Notes: generated by a model from the sequence alone, not told the origin. A stretch of DNA of 64,000 nt from Adiantum capillus-veneris (GCA_014529385.2 CM043960.1:33493396-33557395); one strand, 5' to 3'. Counted from the first letter of the stretch, positions 38,955 to 50,490 are shown. Made by a program: numbers and translations.

Positions 38955-39583
38955 CTAGGAAGCATATTGTGACCACAATGAACATGGTGACCATGATTCA
39001 GACATGGGAGGAGACAAATATAAAAAACTGACATTACCTTGGTTGCTTGCGGACGGAGTTGTCTCCTTAAGAATGTCTCGGTCATCACCCTCAACATTTT
39101 TCCCACCTTCAAAGTTCTTGTACTTCAGTAGCATGGCGTCAAGGTCAAAGCCCTCGTCCACATCGTGCATGGACGATGTGGAAGCTTAGTTCTCAGCCAC
39201 CGGCTCAGCTGAAACCAACACACACAATTAGTCTCCGCAACAGATTAGCATAAGTTCTGTTGTATAAGATGACCAACGTACCTTCCAGCTCCTCATAAGA
39301 ATTCCCAAGTGCCCAACATCTTGCTATATGGGGTATCTCCCATTTATAGTCTGGTACAACACACTTGGGATTAGTCACGATGACCACTAAAAAGCAGAAC
39401 GGATGGTATTTGTGGGCACATGGCAGCTGAAAGACACCAGCCACATATTCGGCAATTCTTGACCACAGGCCACACAATTTCTAACAATAAAACAATATCC
39501 ACACTAAATTTAGACTTGGAAGGTGGAGTGGGCACTAGAAGGGCCCTGCCCTCTCTTTTCATGAACTTGCTGGACCCCTTCAT
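38955..39583 (-). CDS. ORF fragments with a Cys/His-containing stretch, unknown function
   Basis: Adjacent minus-strand frames read, in order, MKGSSKFMKREGRALLVPTP, then CGLWSRIAEYVAGVFQLPCA with CAHKYHPFC close behind, then an acidic segment (HDVDEGFDLDAMLLKY). The C-x(3)-H-x(2)-C spacing recalls a small zinc-binding element, but no named finger fits. Frames change between pieces, consistent with introns or decay. Confidence 0.4.
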
Positions 39584-39654
39584 GAAGGAGGCATGCTTCT
39601 GAACTCACAAAGCTCCCTGCCCATTTCTTGAACTATTTTCTATACAAAATTAAA

Positions 39655-40375
39655 AACAAAGGAAGACAGCAGGTGGTTCAAAGTGCTTGCAAGTGCATAA
39701 AAGTTAGACACTTTTTAGCACTTGTTGGCATTTGTAGGTATTTTAAAAGTTCTTGGAAGTGCTTTGCAAGTGCTCAATCTGTTCACTGTAGCACTTTGAA
39801 AGGAACTTGCTAGCACTTGGAAGCTCTTTTTAGCACTTTGAAGCACTTTCAACTACCTGCAAACTCCTGCAAGTGCTTGCAGGATCTAAAAATTGCTTCA
39901 AAGTGCTTTAAAGTGGTTAAAAGTGCTCTGAAGTGATGCAAAAAGCACTTTTAATCACTTTGAAAGCATTTTGAAGCAATTTTAACCACTGTGAATCTTC
40001 TTCAAGCACTTGCAAGAGTTTGCGAGTGGTTGAAAGTGCTTCAAAGTGCTTTAATGTTCCAAATGGTGGTTCAAAGTGCTTGCAAGTGCATAAAAGTTAG
40101 ACACTTTTTAGCACTTGCAGGCATTTTTAGGTGTTTAAAAGTTTGGAAGTGCTTGCAAGTGGTTAAGGTGTTTGCAAGTGCTAGATAGTCAAGCATTTTT
40201 TAGCACTTGCAAGCACTTTTAACCATTTTGTGCACCTGCAAGCACTTGCAGGCATTCCCAGATGTTTGCATGTACTTAAAAGAGCCTGTAGGTGGTTGAA
40301 AGTGCTTGCAAGTGCTTAAAAGGTGAGCAATCTCAACCATTTTTAGCACTTTCTAGCACTTTATATACTTTAAAG
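39655..40375 (+). repeat. third array of AAGTGCTT / AAGCACTT units
   Basis: Units such as GCAAGTGCTT, AAAGTGCTTC and TAGCACTTGCA fill about 700 bp, with both orientations mixed. A longer segment (GTGGTTCAAAGTGCTTGCAA, then AAAAGTTAGACACTTTTTAG) appears at about 39672 and 40065, showing block duplication. Confidence 0.85.
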
Positions 40376-40416
40376 ACAGAGAACACTGGAGTACCTGCAT
40401 GGCTGACACCTCCCCT

Positions 40417-41382
40417 TCATCCTTGCAGCATCATTGAATCCAAAGGACTTGGAGAGTACCCTTGTAAGGGCTTAGATTTCAGCCTCCTTTTGGCAATTGT
40501 AGCTGCGTTTTCTATTGGAGAGGCTTTCAATTTCTCCACTTCCTCTCTGAGTCTCTCCACCTCTACAGTGATGGGTGCACAAGCTGAGGAGGTACCTTCG
40601 TTGCACAACCATAAGTCCCGCTTTGCAACCAGGACTGTCTTTGTAGACTTCACCTTCTCTTCTACCTTCATTGCTTGCTGCTCAAGGTCATTGGCAAGAT
40701 TATCCACCCATGCTGTGTAGAGGGGCTGAGAGGCTATCCACATGTGTTGTACAGGGTGGCTGGACTCCATAGGACCTTCCACATCATTCTCTATCAGTCC
40801 TTCAAATGTAGGGGCTTCCTTCATCCGTAATCGGACATGAACTTCTATATTTTTGGACTGTGCACCCCTTTCTGGCTTTTGACATTCTCTAGTACTTGAT
40901 CCCCAACCAAAGCCCATGCAATCTTATGGCTATCAGGCTCTGCTTTGGCAACATTGCTGTATTCATATGCAAACTCCCTCGCAAACCTCGTCATGAGCTC
41001 GCCGTGGAGGGGGCAGCTTGGTAGACCTTCTGATATAGAAGCCTGCATGCATTGTAAAGGTGGTCATGCACTTGGTGGAGGAAGATCTTAGTCTTCTTCT
41101 TCTCTGGCACCTTGAACACTGTTCAAGTGGCACATCCTTGTCTGTTAAATCCTTGGGTAGCTTGCCCTCCATGCTCAGTCCATATTCCTCATGCAGCTGC
41201 AATGCAGAATAACAAAACCTAGAAAGTACCGAATACTCCACCGATGCTGCAAGCAAAGCCATGGAGAAAATTGATTTGCAACCAATGCTGAAAAATAGGA
41301 TTTTTGGCCATGCATTGCCATGAGGTACATAGACACGACCAAAACGCGATGTAGAACTCACCTTTCTGAGCATATTGTTCAA
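40417..41382 (-). CDS. minus-strand ORFs of the DNA transposon, possible coiled-coil protein
   Basis: Frame 41382-40963 includes LQLHEEYGLSMEGKLPKDLT. A shifted frame continues with LHQVHDHLYNACRLLYQKVY and EFAYEYSNVAKAEPDSHKIA. Frame 40917-40417 ends in a leucine-heptad stretch (VEVERLREEVEKLKAS) preceded by NLANDLEQQAMKVEEKVKST. Together they look like exons of one gene with a DNA- or partner-binding role, a common second gene in plant DNA transposons. This is inference; no homologue is recalled. Confidence 0.4.
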
Positions 41383-42082
41383 CCAAAAACATGCATTTGG
41401 AGAGGGAAGTTTTGGCGGTTGTGTTTGTTGCTGGGGTCTGCAGTGTCGTGTTGCTTGCAGGGGACTGATGTGTCGTGGTTGTTGAAGGCGTCTGCTGTGT
41501 CACATGTGTTGCAAGGGTCTGCTATGTGGTGGCTGTTGGCGGGGGTCTACTGTGCTATGGTGTTTGTTGCAAGGGCCGCCTACTATACCACCTTCGTACT
41601 CTAAGTCAGGTTTTTGGGCTTCTTGGAGGGAGTGTTCTTCCTGGGAGTCATCTTTGCACAGGGTCTTGTTGCATCCTTTATGCTTCCGTGCTGGGGGCAA
41701 TGGGGACAAATCTCCACCAGGGCTATGGCAGAGTGCAATGGGGGGGTAGAGCGCGATGACTACAACATGCAATGGGGGGAGCACGAGCTATGGAAGCAGA
41801 GCGAGCACACAGGTACAGGTGGGATTCCAAGTGATAAGATAGTTGCGTGAGAGGAAAGGAGAAAGGGGACAAGGAGTGTCTAGGCCATGATGACTGTAAG
41901 TTCAAAAAAAGGGGACCCACTCCACCCCATAATGGCTCGCATGCATCTAGATTATAGGTACATAAATTATATTGCATGCAAATTTAGAATTTCCCTCTCC
42001 CTCTTTTTCCAAATTTGAAAAACATTGAGTTTCCCTCCACCTAGGTGCTATTGGTGGTACCACCAAAAGGTGCAAAAAGTGG
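41383..42082. other. right-hand end of the DNA transposon
   Basis: Overlapping short frames on both strands (for example minus 41219-41503 with a Thr/Pro-rich TTTTHQSPASNTT stretch) may be the N-terminus of the minus-strand gene. The last 100 bp holds GGTGGTACCACC-type inverted units next to the TIR. Confidence 0.4.
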
Positions 42083-42110
42083 TACCACCTAAACATGCTT
42101 TCACCCATTC

Positions 42111-43075
42111 AAGGGGGAGCGAGCCCTCATTGTAGGAGCTAGAGAGAGAACACATACACCCTCACACAAGTCAAGCTTGGTCTAAAGAAGCAACTAGGAC
42201 ACTTGTCAAGTTCCTCTTCATGTTGCCCTCATGGTGTGCCTAAAGCCTATTGGTTGGCCTCTCAAGGGGTCCAATGATAATTTAGTTGATCAAATTAATT
42301 GATTATGCATTTATCATTTATCTTGAGCTAGAAGAGGGGGTCAACCAAATCAAGGAGGGGGATAGCTTGGGGGGTATACTCTCCCACACACACATACACA
42401 CACTCTCATTGTGTGCAAAGTGCAAGAGCTCCATCTCCTTCTCAAAGCTTGTTGAGAAGTTGAGAGCCTACACCAACACTCTTGGCTATGGAATGCAAAT
42501 CAACCAAGAGCCATGCTTCAATGCTTAAGCTTGCCATCTTCTTCATCTTCATTACTATTCTATTATGCTATGCTAAGCAAGAAGAGTGATGATAAGTGAG
42601 GAACTATTTCTTTCTCCTATGAATGTTTCTTCTTCCTCTTCCCTACCCTCATTCCCTACTAGCTCTCTCCACCTTTGAAGGTGTTTAAGGCCTTGGGACT
42701 AAGGCCGGGGATGGTTAATTCTTTTTACAAAGTCTATGCTATACTCGTGATGCATGAAGCTTTCCATCTTCATTGCATCACCTAGGTCACAAGGAACACA
42801 AAGATTGTATTGTACCAAGTCTCTCTCCATGGGAGAATCTTTAATACAAAAGCCTATTGGAGGGGGGATTGGCTCCACATAAATCCTGTCCTCAACGTTC
42901 TCTAACTCTCTCTCTTGCAAAATTATTGTTCATGCCAAGCTAATTAAACATTATGGTTATGTTGCTAGTGCTAATTAAGTTCACCCTCTATGTTCTCAAA
43001 GTAGTCTCACAGAAAAGTTAACTCTAATTCTCTTAATTCCTATATTCTCCAAGTTCATAGGCCATTTCCATTACA
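42111..43075 (+). repeat. Ty3/gypsy 3' LTR, second part
   Basis: This resumes at AAGGGGGAGCGAGCCCTCATTG, parallel to the 5' LTR at about 24688, and ends CCATTACA at 43075. The following CAATC matches CGATC directly before the 5' LTR (23994-23998) with one difference, giving the 5-bp target duplication. Confidence 0.9.
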
Positions 43076-43674
43076 CAATCTTCCTCCTCCATTAAGTTGG
43101 GATTTTGTACGTGGACAAGTGCCATGGATGCTTCCATCTACTCATTAACCTCTTTGGATTTGGGATCTTGTAAGAGGACGAGTGCTATGGATGCTTCCAT
43201 CTTCTCATTAACCTCTTTGACAACTTCCTTTGACTTATTTGCAATGGTTATAGGGGGTTTCTTGTTGGAATTTTTCATTAATTCTCCCTTGTCTATGCCC
43301 TTGAGTATAAGTAAAACTAGAACAATGTTCCCAGCTATGAATTAAGTGCATATAACCCCCATGCTTACTAGTGTATGAGGCCATTCTCATCCTCTATCTT
43401 GTAGTCTTGTTCAATGAGTCCTTTGAAAAATCTCAATAGGGGAAAGCAAATTTTTTTGTTTTGCACATAGAGGTGTTTGAGGAAATCCACCGGCAACCAT
43501 CCGGGTGTTGGATCCCTCAAACACAATGGCATATTCCTTCCATGTCCTGCTCCATGTAATTGAAAAGGTCTGCATGTCAATCATGCCCTTGAACACACTC
43601 ACTAGTTCATGTGCTCGATTTGCAAGGCCAATCTTTTCCATTTTTGAGAGGAGTGCACCATAAGATGTTGCCAT
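43076..43674 (-). pseudogene. upstream half of the split ORF of unknown function
   Basis: The frame starts at an ATG at 43674 (SYGALLSKMEKIGLANRAHE, FEGSNTRMVAGGFPQTP) and runs with a few stops to 43076. A 66-bp tandem duplication (GGATGCTTCCATC at about 43127 and 43189) lies near its end. Across the insertion it joins 23998 in frame. Stops at about 43410 and 43382 show decay. No family recognised. Confidence 0.55.
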
Positions 43675-44350
43675 GGGTTCATTCGCAAGAAGGTGGCAAG
43701 AGAGCTTAGAGCTAGAGTATTACGACCAAGGAATGAACTTTAGAAACATGGAAAGTGACTTATATAGCAAAAGTCACTTTATTTTAATTTTTAAATCCCT
43801 TCAAATTAACTTAAAATTATAGATTTTAAATATAATACACGACAAATATTCAAAAGACATCGAGACTAAAGATGTGAGATTTCCTTCAAATTATCCCAAA
43901 AGGAGAGAATCATGAAAAAAACTCATCCACACATTGTTAGGCGCTATTTCGACCCTCCAAATGGACTCATATACGAGTGTACTATGCTTTAAAATCTCTA
44001 CGGGTCATGTATATATGGATGTCATAATCTACGATGTCTAAGAACGCATAAATAGTCAGGGAAGTGCTCCGTAAGTGGTGTAGAATATTTCACACACCCT
44101 AACATAAAATTTATAGAAAAGTGGAATTCCGATGGAGTCAATGTTGTCATTAGCTTCAATGTGAAGCTATATACACATGTTACACCTTTGCTAGACACTT
44201 ATTGTCTTGGGTTTGCTTGAAGTCCATGCTTCTTCCCTTCCAATGGTGTGCTCAAGAAGCTATGTGTCTCCTTGAGAACTTTTGTGCACCTCTTGAGCTT
44301 GGCTGCATTGTCACCCACATCTATCATTTGTAGTGAGTAGTCACCCAACA
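43675..44350. other. AT-rich spacer
   Basis: Possible promoter side of the split ORF. No element or gene was recognised. Confidence 0.5.
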
Positions 44351-45390
44351 ACCAATGTCGTCTTGCAGAAATAGAATCAATAACACACTCCTAGGTCATG
44401 GAGCTAGCTCTATAACATCTCCTTCTGGATTTGCAACCCCTTTCTTCATAGCTAAAGCATCTCCTTCTAAATCTGCAACCTCTTTCTCCATAAATACAAC
44501 ATCTCCTTCTAGATCTACAACCTCTTTCTCCCTCGGGGGTACACTATTCAGTACCCCCTATATAATGTGCGTTCATTGGGTAATTAAATCATTAGGGAAA
44601 ATTTGGACTCTCAAAGGGGCCCTATAAGGAGGTTTGACTTTGCCTCTCTTGTCCAAACTGGGCAACCCGATGAAGTAGATAAATACTTTGTCAAAACCCT
44701 ATCAAACAACATATCATTGGAAAGATCTTAGAAAATAGGTTCTAAATCCTGAAATTTTGACAAATTTAGAGTTGATTTGTGGAAGTTATGACCTCCCTAG
44801 TGAAGCTAAAATGTGGGAGATATTCCATTTACAAGACGGAGTTCCCACATCAAAAGAAGGAATCTTCTAGAATATAAGGAATCTAATGGCATGCTCTATA
44901 TCAATGGATATATCTTGATGAGTACATTCTAAATCCAAAAGGTCCCTGACAAGTTTTGATTTCATTTGTAAAATTTTTACTACGTGCCCGTTTTGGACAA
45001 GAGGGAGAAAGTCAAAGTCCATATAGGGCCCATATGAGAGTCCATAATTTCCCTAATGAATCTCCTTTTTAACACGTTTGAATGAATAAAATGACCCCTT
45101 ATCCTAGAAGTTTTTTCAAAAATTGAATATAAAAACCCATCATCTGTTGAATTGTCTAATCTTTTTCATTTTAAATTCTTTCCTATTGAACTCACGTGGT
45201 ACATTAACATGATTACATAGTGCACCCCCGGAGATTTCTCCATAGCTATGATCTCTCTATCTAGATCTGCAACCTCTTTCTCCATAGCTCCAACATCTCC
45301 TTCTAGATCAACAACCTCTTTCTTGCTAGATTTGCAACCTCTTTATCCATAGCTCCAACATCTCCTTCCTTGAACAAGGTTCCCTACCCC
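44351..45390 (+). repeat. short tandem units interrupted by a mobile element
   Basis: Units of about 36 bp such as ACATCTCCTTCTAGATCTGC and CAACCTCTTTCTCCATAGCT repeat before 44531 and again after 45234. The 702-bp inverted-repeat element sits in the middle of the array. Confidence 0.75.
44532..45233. mobile_element. 702-bp inverted-repeat element with target duplication
   Basis: Ends CTCGGGGGTACACTA (44532-44546) and its near complement TAGTGCACCCCCGGAG (45218-45233) form the terminal repeat. CTTTCTCC (44524-44531) and ATTTCTCC (45234-45241) look like an 8-bp target duplication with one difference. Inside, a second, longer inverted repeat pairs 44590-44660 (CATTAGGGAAAATTTGGACT) with 44985-45060. 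A perfect hairpin GGGGGTAC/GTACCCCC lies at 44535-44558. No coding capacity, so a non-autonomous foldback or MITE-type element; an 8-bp duplication would fit hAT. Confidence 0.7.
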
Positions 45391-45517
45391 ATTTTTGCTC
45401 ACTTCCCAAGCTTGCATCTCTCTTTTGAGTTCTATAACCTCTTTCTTGATGTGTACTCATCAACTTCCCTACGCTATCTCCCTATCACTTTTGAGATCTC
45501 TTTCTAGAGTTTTTGGA

Positions 45518-45545
45518 CCCCCCCCCCCCCCCCCCCCCCCCCCCC
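45518..45545 (+). repeat. poly-C tract (28 bases)
   Basis: An uninterrupted C run about 280 bp after the 702-bp element and about 100 bp before copia sequence. Confidence 0.95.
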
Positions 45546-45619
45546 TTCTTCAAATAGTGCTTTGCTTAACGTTGAAAAGTTTGATGAAATAACTTTTTAA
45601 TTGGAAGAAGCAAATCATG

Positions 45620-47290
45620 AATGTATTAGTTCAAAAGAAGTAGGTTAATCCCATAGAGTTTCAAGGTATCAAACCGGAGAACATGGATGTGGAAGAATGG
45701 GAAGAGCTAGATGAGCTAGCTAAGTCTACCATTGAGTTATCATTGTCTAAGGTTGTGTACTACAATGCGAAAGATGTTGAAGGAGGTGCTTATGAATTAT
45801 GAAAACATTTGTGCAATCTTTATGATTAGACTAGGGCCCCATCACAAGTCCATTGGCTAAAGAATCTTGTTAATTTTTGCATGAAAAAATGGAATACAGT
45901 GTCAGATCACTCTTGGACAAGTTCAATGAAATTTTTAGCCAGTTAATTACACAAAAGGTTTCTATTAATGATAGCCTAAACTCTATTTTTTTGTTGACCA
46001 CTTTGCTAGAATGTTGGGATACTTTTCGTAGAGCAATTAGTAATAGTATTACAGTGAATAAACTCACCATGGAGAAGGTTGCTGGTTTTTTGTTGACTTA
46101 AGAGATGATCATGAAGAACAATGATAGTAGGAAAGGTTCTACTTCTCTTACTGTTTATGGTAAATCATAACCAAGAAAGTAATCCATAGAAAGAGAAAGA
46201 TCAAGATAGAAAGAGAAAGATCAAGAAGCATAAAGAGTTACCAGATATAAAGTGCTTCCATTGGAATAGAGAGAAAAGGAAATCTAAAGGCAAGAAAGTT
46301 CAAGACAAAGGTGAAGAGAAGCTTCATCTGTGAAGATTGAAGAAGTAAACACAATAATCACATTACGATGTGTTGTTCTTATCATCTCTTGACTATGATG
46401 TTTTAGTTGCAAGTACCACTACTATAGTCCTTTCAAAACTGGATTATTGATTTTGGTGCATCATTTCATGTTACTCCATGTAGAGAATGGTTTTCTACTT
46501 ATGATGCTTCAAGGAATGGTTTTCTACTTATGATACTTCAAGGAAAGGTGTGGTATTTCTTGGAAACAATTATGTGTGTGACACAGTGTGCACTGGTGAT
46601 GTGCAAATGTGGTTTGCTAATGGCTATAACTTCACTTTGAAGAACGTGAGACACTTTAAAGGTAGAATAATCAAGACTTAACTTTTGTGATTCTAAGGGA
46701 ATCAAGCACAAGTTGAATTTTCTTTATAATCTTCCACAAAATGGTGTTGCAAAGAGGATGAATAGATTAATACTAGACAAAGTCAGATCTATGTTGTCTA
46801 ATGCCAATCTACCCAAAGAGTTGTAAGTGGAAGCATCTACTACAATAGTCCATCTCATCAATAGGTCACTTAAGCGTGTGCTAGATGAGCAGGTTGGTGA
46901 GATTCTTTGGTCTAAAAAGGTTCATTCTTATGAACGTCTTTGAGTTCTTGGCTGTGAAGCATTTTTTCATGTTTCTAAAAATAAGCATAACAAGCTTGAT
47001 CCCAAGTCAAGGAAATGTATATTCTTGGGTTATGGTGAGTCTAATGAGATGGGATATATTCTTTGGGATCTTGAAGTCAAAAAGATTTAGTAATGATGTG
47101 TACTTCAATGAGTAGAAGATGCATAAGGAAACTATACCTACTATTGCGACTCAATGTGTGGTGATTCAAGAGGATGGGATAATGCATAATAGAGTACTTA
47201 ATGAACCTTGACCACAACATGGTGAAAACCCTTTTATGCTAGAAGAAAGAGTGGAACAACCTAATGTGAAGTGGCAAATACATTTTTGAG
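45620..47290 (+). pseudogene. Ty1/copia gag-pol remnant
   Basis: Gag reads in broken frames from about 45660 (LAKSTIELSLSKVVYYNA, SVRSLLDKFNEIFSQL and LTMEKVAGFLLT ending 46101). The protease region shows WIIDFGASFHVTPCREWF at about 46440, where the usual DSGAS is DFGAS. The integrase part (about 46740-47120) has NGVAKRMNRLILDKVRSM and SKNKHNKLDPKSRKCIFLGY. About 1 kb between protease and integrase is missing compared with full elements, and RT and RNase H are absent. A short duplication (TGGTTTTCTACTTATGAT) lies near 46490. Inactive. Confidence 0.85.
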
Positions 47291-48690
47291 GTCTTGATTA
47301 ATGTAATTAAAGAAATCATAGCTAAACATGTCGGTCAAGTAGTCATGGACAACGCGAAGAAATGTAAAAATGCTAGCAAATTAATAAATAAGTTCTTTCT
47401 ACACATTTTCATCAATGGTTGGAATACGCTTGGTGATGAAGGATTGGTACAATAGTGAAGAAACCACATGGTTTGCCAAAATAATTGACACAACGCATCA
47501 AGTTTTGAAATTTATCTTGAAACGACAAAGAGTGCTCAATTTGTACAGAATGCACATGTCAGTGATGTTGAAACTTCCTGCCAATAGTGAAGAAACCACA
47601 TGGTTTGCCAAAATAATTGACACAGTGCATCAAGTTGTGAAATTTATCTTGAAACGACAAAGAGTGCTCAATTTGTACAGAACGGCATGTCAGTGATGTT
47701 GAAACTTCTGGCTGAAACTCAGTTTTGCACACAATTTTATACATTGGAATCACTTCTCTGCAAGTAGTGCGTTGTGATTGAAACTTTCAATTGCACGCCT
47801 TTCATGAATGGCATCTTGAGCAGAAAGAAAAAGTGAAAGAGAAAATTACATGTCTACATGGCTCTATAAACAAGGCTGCTTGGTAGAGGAGTGTGAAGGA
47901 TGCATACCATGTAATGATGCCTGTTATGTTCGCGATTCACAACCTTGATCAAAAGGCACCAAATATAGACAAAGTGTGGATTACATGGTGGTCAGTCCAA
48001 TAGAGTCTTGAAAATTCTAAGGAGCTAAAAGAGTCTGCAGCAGCAGAGAAGGAGTGGCAACTACCATTCTCTGGCAAACAGTGAAGAATTTTGGCCAAGT
48101 GTTTTCGTGCAAGATAGAAGAGCACTCATAGTCCACTCCATAGTGTGGCTTACATGCTCAATCTAGAGTATCGGAATTTCAATCTGATGTCTAATACAGA
48201 GGTGGTCAGCGATTTCTATCAGGTGGTCACACATTCTACTCCAATGTTTAGGACCGAATTGATTGTATCAAAGAAATGAGTGCATTATATTAAAAGAAGA
48301 TCCTTTTGTGAATGATTTTGTACAATCAATGGTAAAAGAGCAACCTGCATGGAAGTGGTGGATGGTGAATGGTGGAGAGCATTACTTGACCTTACGTACC
48401 CTTGCAACAATGAAAGTACTAGCACAATGTGCAACAAACTCAAGTTCAGAGAGAAACTGGAGTATGTATAAGTATGTTCATAGCACTATTCACAACAGAT
48501 TAGTAGTAGACAGAGATGAAACTTTACTGTATATGTTTTGCAACAAACAGATATTGCATCACATCAAAAATGTTGGCTACGAGGAGGAAATGCCAACTTG
48601 GTTGTATGATTGTCAAAAGAAAAGCAAAGAAGAGTTCAATGTCGGTGTATCTCAATGCACTATAGAAAAAATAGAGAGAATTTGATAATA
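47283..48690 (+). pseudogene. hAT-family transposase remnant
   Basis: The DUF659-type middle region reads VMDNAKKCKNASKLINKFF (about 47343) then MKDWYNSEETTWFAKIIDTT. A 132-bp tandem duplication repeats this last segment (47451 and 47583). The C-terminal dimerisation domain is open at 48263-48685, with LRTLATMKVLAQCATNSSSE and RNWSMYKYVHSTIHNRLV, the hallmark of plant hAT proteins. Stops in the middle inactivate it. The N-terminal BED zinc finger is missing; the copia remnant abuts the 5' side. Confidence 0.85.
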
Positions 48691-50277
48691 AATGTGGAAG
48701 TTGAATTACAAGAAGACCCATAATACTCAGACTTAGAACCTGATAAAAACTTCACAGATTCAATATTGCTTGAGAGTAGAATGAAGATTGTGTCAAAAAC
48801 CATTATGAAAGAGCTTGTATTCAATGTGTTTTGATCATATACAATGCTTCATAGTAGAGATTATACATAGTTTGGTGATCTCAATTGTTATGCTCAGAAC
48901 CTGCATCTTTGTCACCAAGCAGATTTCTAATTGTGCTAGGGGTATTTTGGCGAGCTTTCTTGAATTATACTCATTTGCCATGCCAAACCTCTAATATAGA
49001 CGTTGTGTAATATCTTGTGAACAGATTGCATATCGGATACTATTTTACATTAAACGAATTAAACACACGAGGTGATAATAATGATCAAATGTCAATGTAT
49101 GGTATCCACTCCATCCATCAAAATTCTTGTAGAAAACTGGACATTGGAAGATGAAGATGCATCCAAAGTAGACGAGGGGACCAACTCTGGATGCATGACA
49201 CGGTGACTAATGTGTATCCCTTGTACAAGTGGAGCCGGATTCACTCGCTGTGTCAGATTCTAAACATCTTGGCTTAAGTGATGAATACTTTTCTCCATTC
49301 AAACCTATGATGGTTGGGGTGTTTGGGTGGCTATAGAAAGCCGTGTTATTTTTACATCTTTCTCTCCCAGCTGTGTCGTATAAATATATTTCTCCTTTTT
49401 AAACTGTAGGTCAGCTCCTTCAACTATCAATGCCAGCTCATCTCGGGTGAAAGTACACAACTCTTCGTGATATCATGGGTGCCAACAATTGTCTCCTTCA
49501 ACAAAAAGTCTATTGGTCGCTGTTGTACAAAATGAACATACAACATTTTTGAAAAATATAACGCACAATCAACATTGTGTAGTGGATAGCCATAAACTTC
49601 CAAGTAGATCCTCTCAACATTTTCTTTGATCGCTTCGTGGAGGCACTTAGATACCTTCCACCGTCCTTTCTTCATCTCCGCGTCCTCACATGGCAATATT
49701 GTTTTAATCATATCCTTGGTTACTTCTTTTTGATATCTTTCCATTGCATGTGGTTTGGATTTTTTCATTTTGATAGTCGTCGAGCAGTGCACATTGCTTG
49801 CTATGTCAACATACCATGCGCTAGAGATTTCATGCGCTGAAATGCATTAATTACAGCCGCTTGTTGTTGATCATCTGGAACTGATTGAGTACCACAAACT
49901 TGTTCTTCACCGACCATAGTATATTAGAGCTGCAATGGAACAATAGACAAATATTCAGTATCATTGACAAAAATATATTCTCAGGATTCAAAAGTCTCAC
50001 AAATACACAAAGACAACAGTCTCATCCACTACATAACACGTCATAGGCCCCTTAAATCAAATCACAATTGATGCAAAAAACAAAATCGACACAACCGACT
50101 GAACCAATTGAACCATAGGACAAACGACTAAAGATAATTGATTTGATTGAAATACAAGACAATTGATCAAATTGAGTGACAAGATAATTGACTATAAGAG
50201 ACATATAGATTCAAATATACTTCAAATGACTCAATGAGGTGAACCACCCCAAACCCAGATAATAGACTTCAATGAAA
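48691..50277. other. spacer with one unplaced minus-strand ORF (49427-49792)
   Basis: The minus-strand ORF 49792-49427 gives 121 residues (ERYQKEVTKDMIKTILPC, HNVDCALYFSKMLYVHFVQQ) of ordinary protein composition. It may be an exon of a gene or element I do not recognise. The rest is AT-rich. Confidence 0.45.
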
Positions 50278-50490
50278 ATATGGGAGTCCATAACTTCTAC
50301 AAATCAACTTCAAATTTGTCGGAATTTATGGATCTAGAACCTACTTTCTAAGGTCTTTCCAATGATATGTTGGTTGATGGGGTTTTGATGAAGAGTTCAT
50401 GGACTTCATCGAGTTGCCCACTTTGGATAAGAGAAACAAAGTCAAACATCCTTATAGGGCCTCTTTGAGAGTCCAAATTTTCCTAATGCA
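50278..50490 (-). repeat. inverted copy of the interior of the 702-bp element
   Basis: This segment is the reverse complement of about 44585-44800 with modest divergence (shared strings include CTCTCAAAGAGGCCC-like and CCAATGATATGTTG-like stretches). It shows that the element family has other copies. Confidence 0.7.

Larger units (their letters stand above)
31958..42110. mobile_element. 10.15-kb terminal-inverted-repeat DNA transposon inserted in the gypsy 3' LTR
   Basis: The insertion is defined by comparison with the intact 5' LTR. Its ends carry a perfect 17-bp inverted repeat (AGCATGTTTAGGTGGTA at 31965-31981 and its complement at 42083-42099) within less perfect outer bases. Left flank ACTC and right flank ATTC match the uninterrupted LTR; a longer target duplication is not clear. 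Contents are four (CT)n tracts, a plus-strand transposase-like pseudogene (33250-36669), several minus-strand ORFs (37810-41382) and three arrays of an AAGTGCTT-type motif. Stops in the transposase suggest this copy is no longer autonomous. The superfamily cannot be fixed from TIR and TSD alone. Confidence 0.8.

Noticed and set aside
40292-41850. Plus-strand ORFs opposite the minus-strand transposon ORFs
   Set aside because: Low-complexity Cys/Gly/Val-rich translations; the minus strand gives better protein-like composition.
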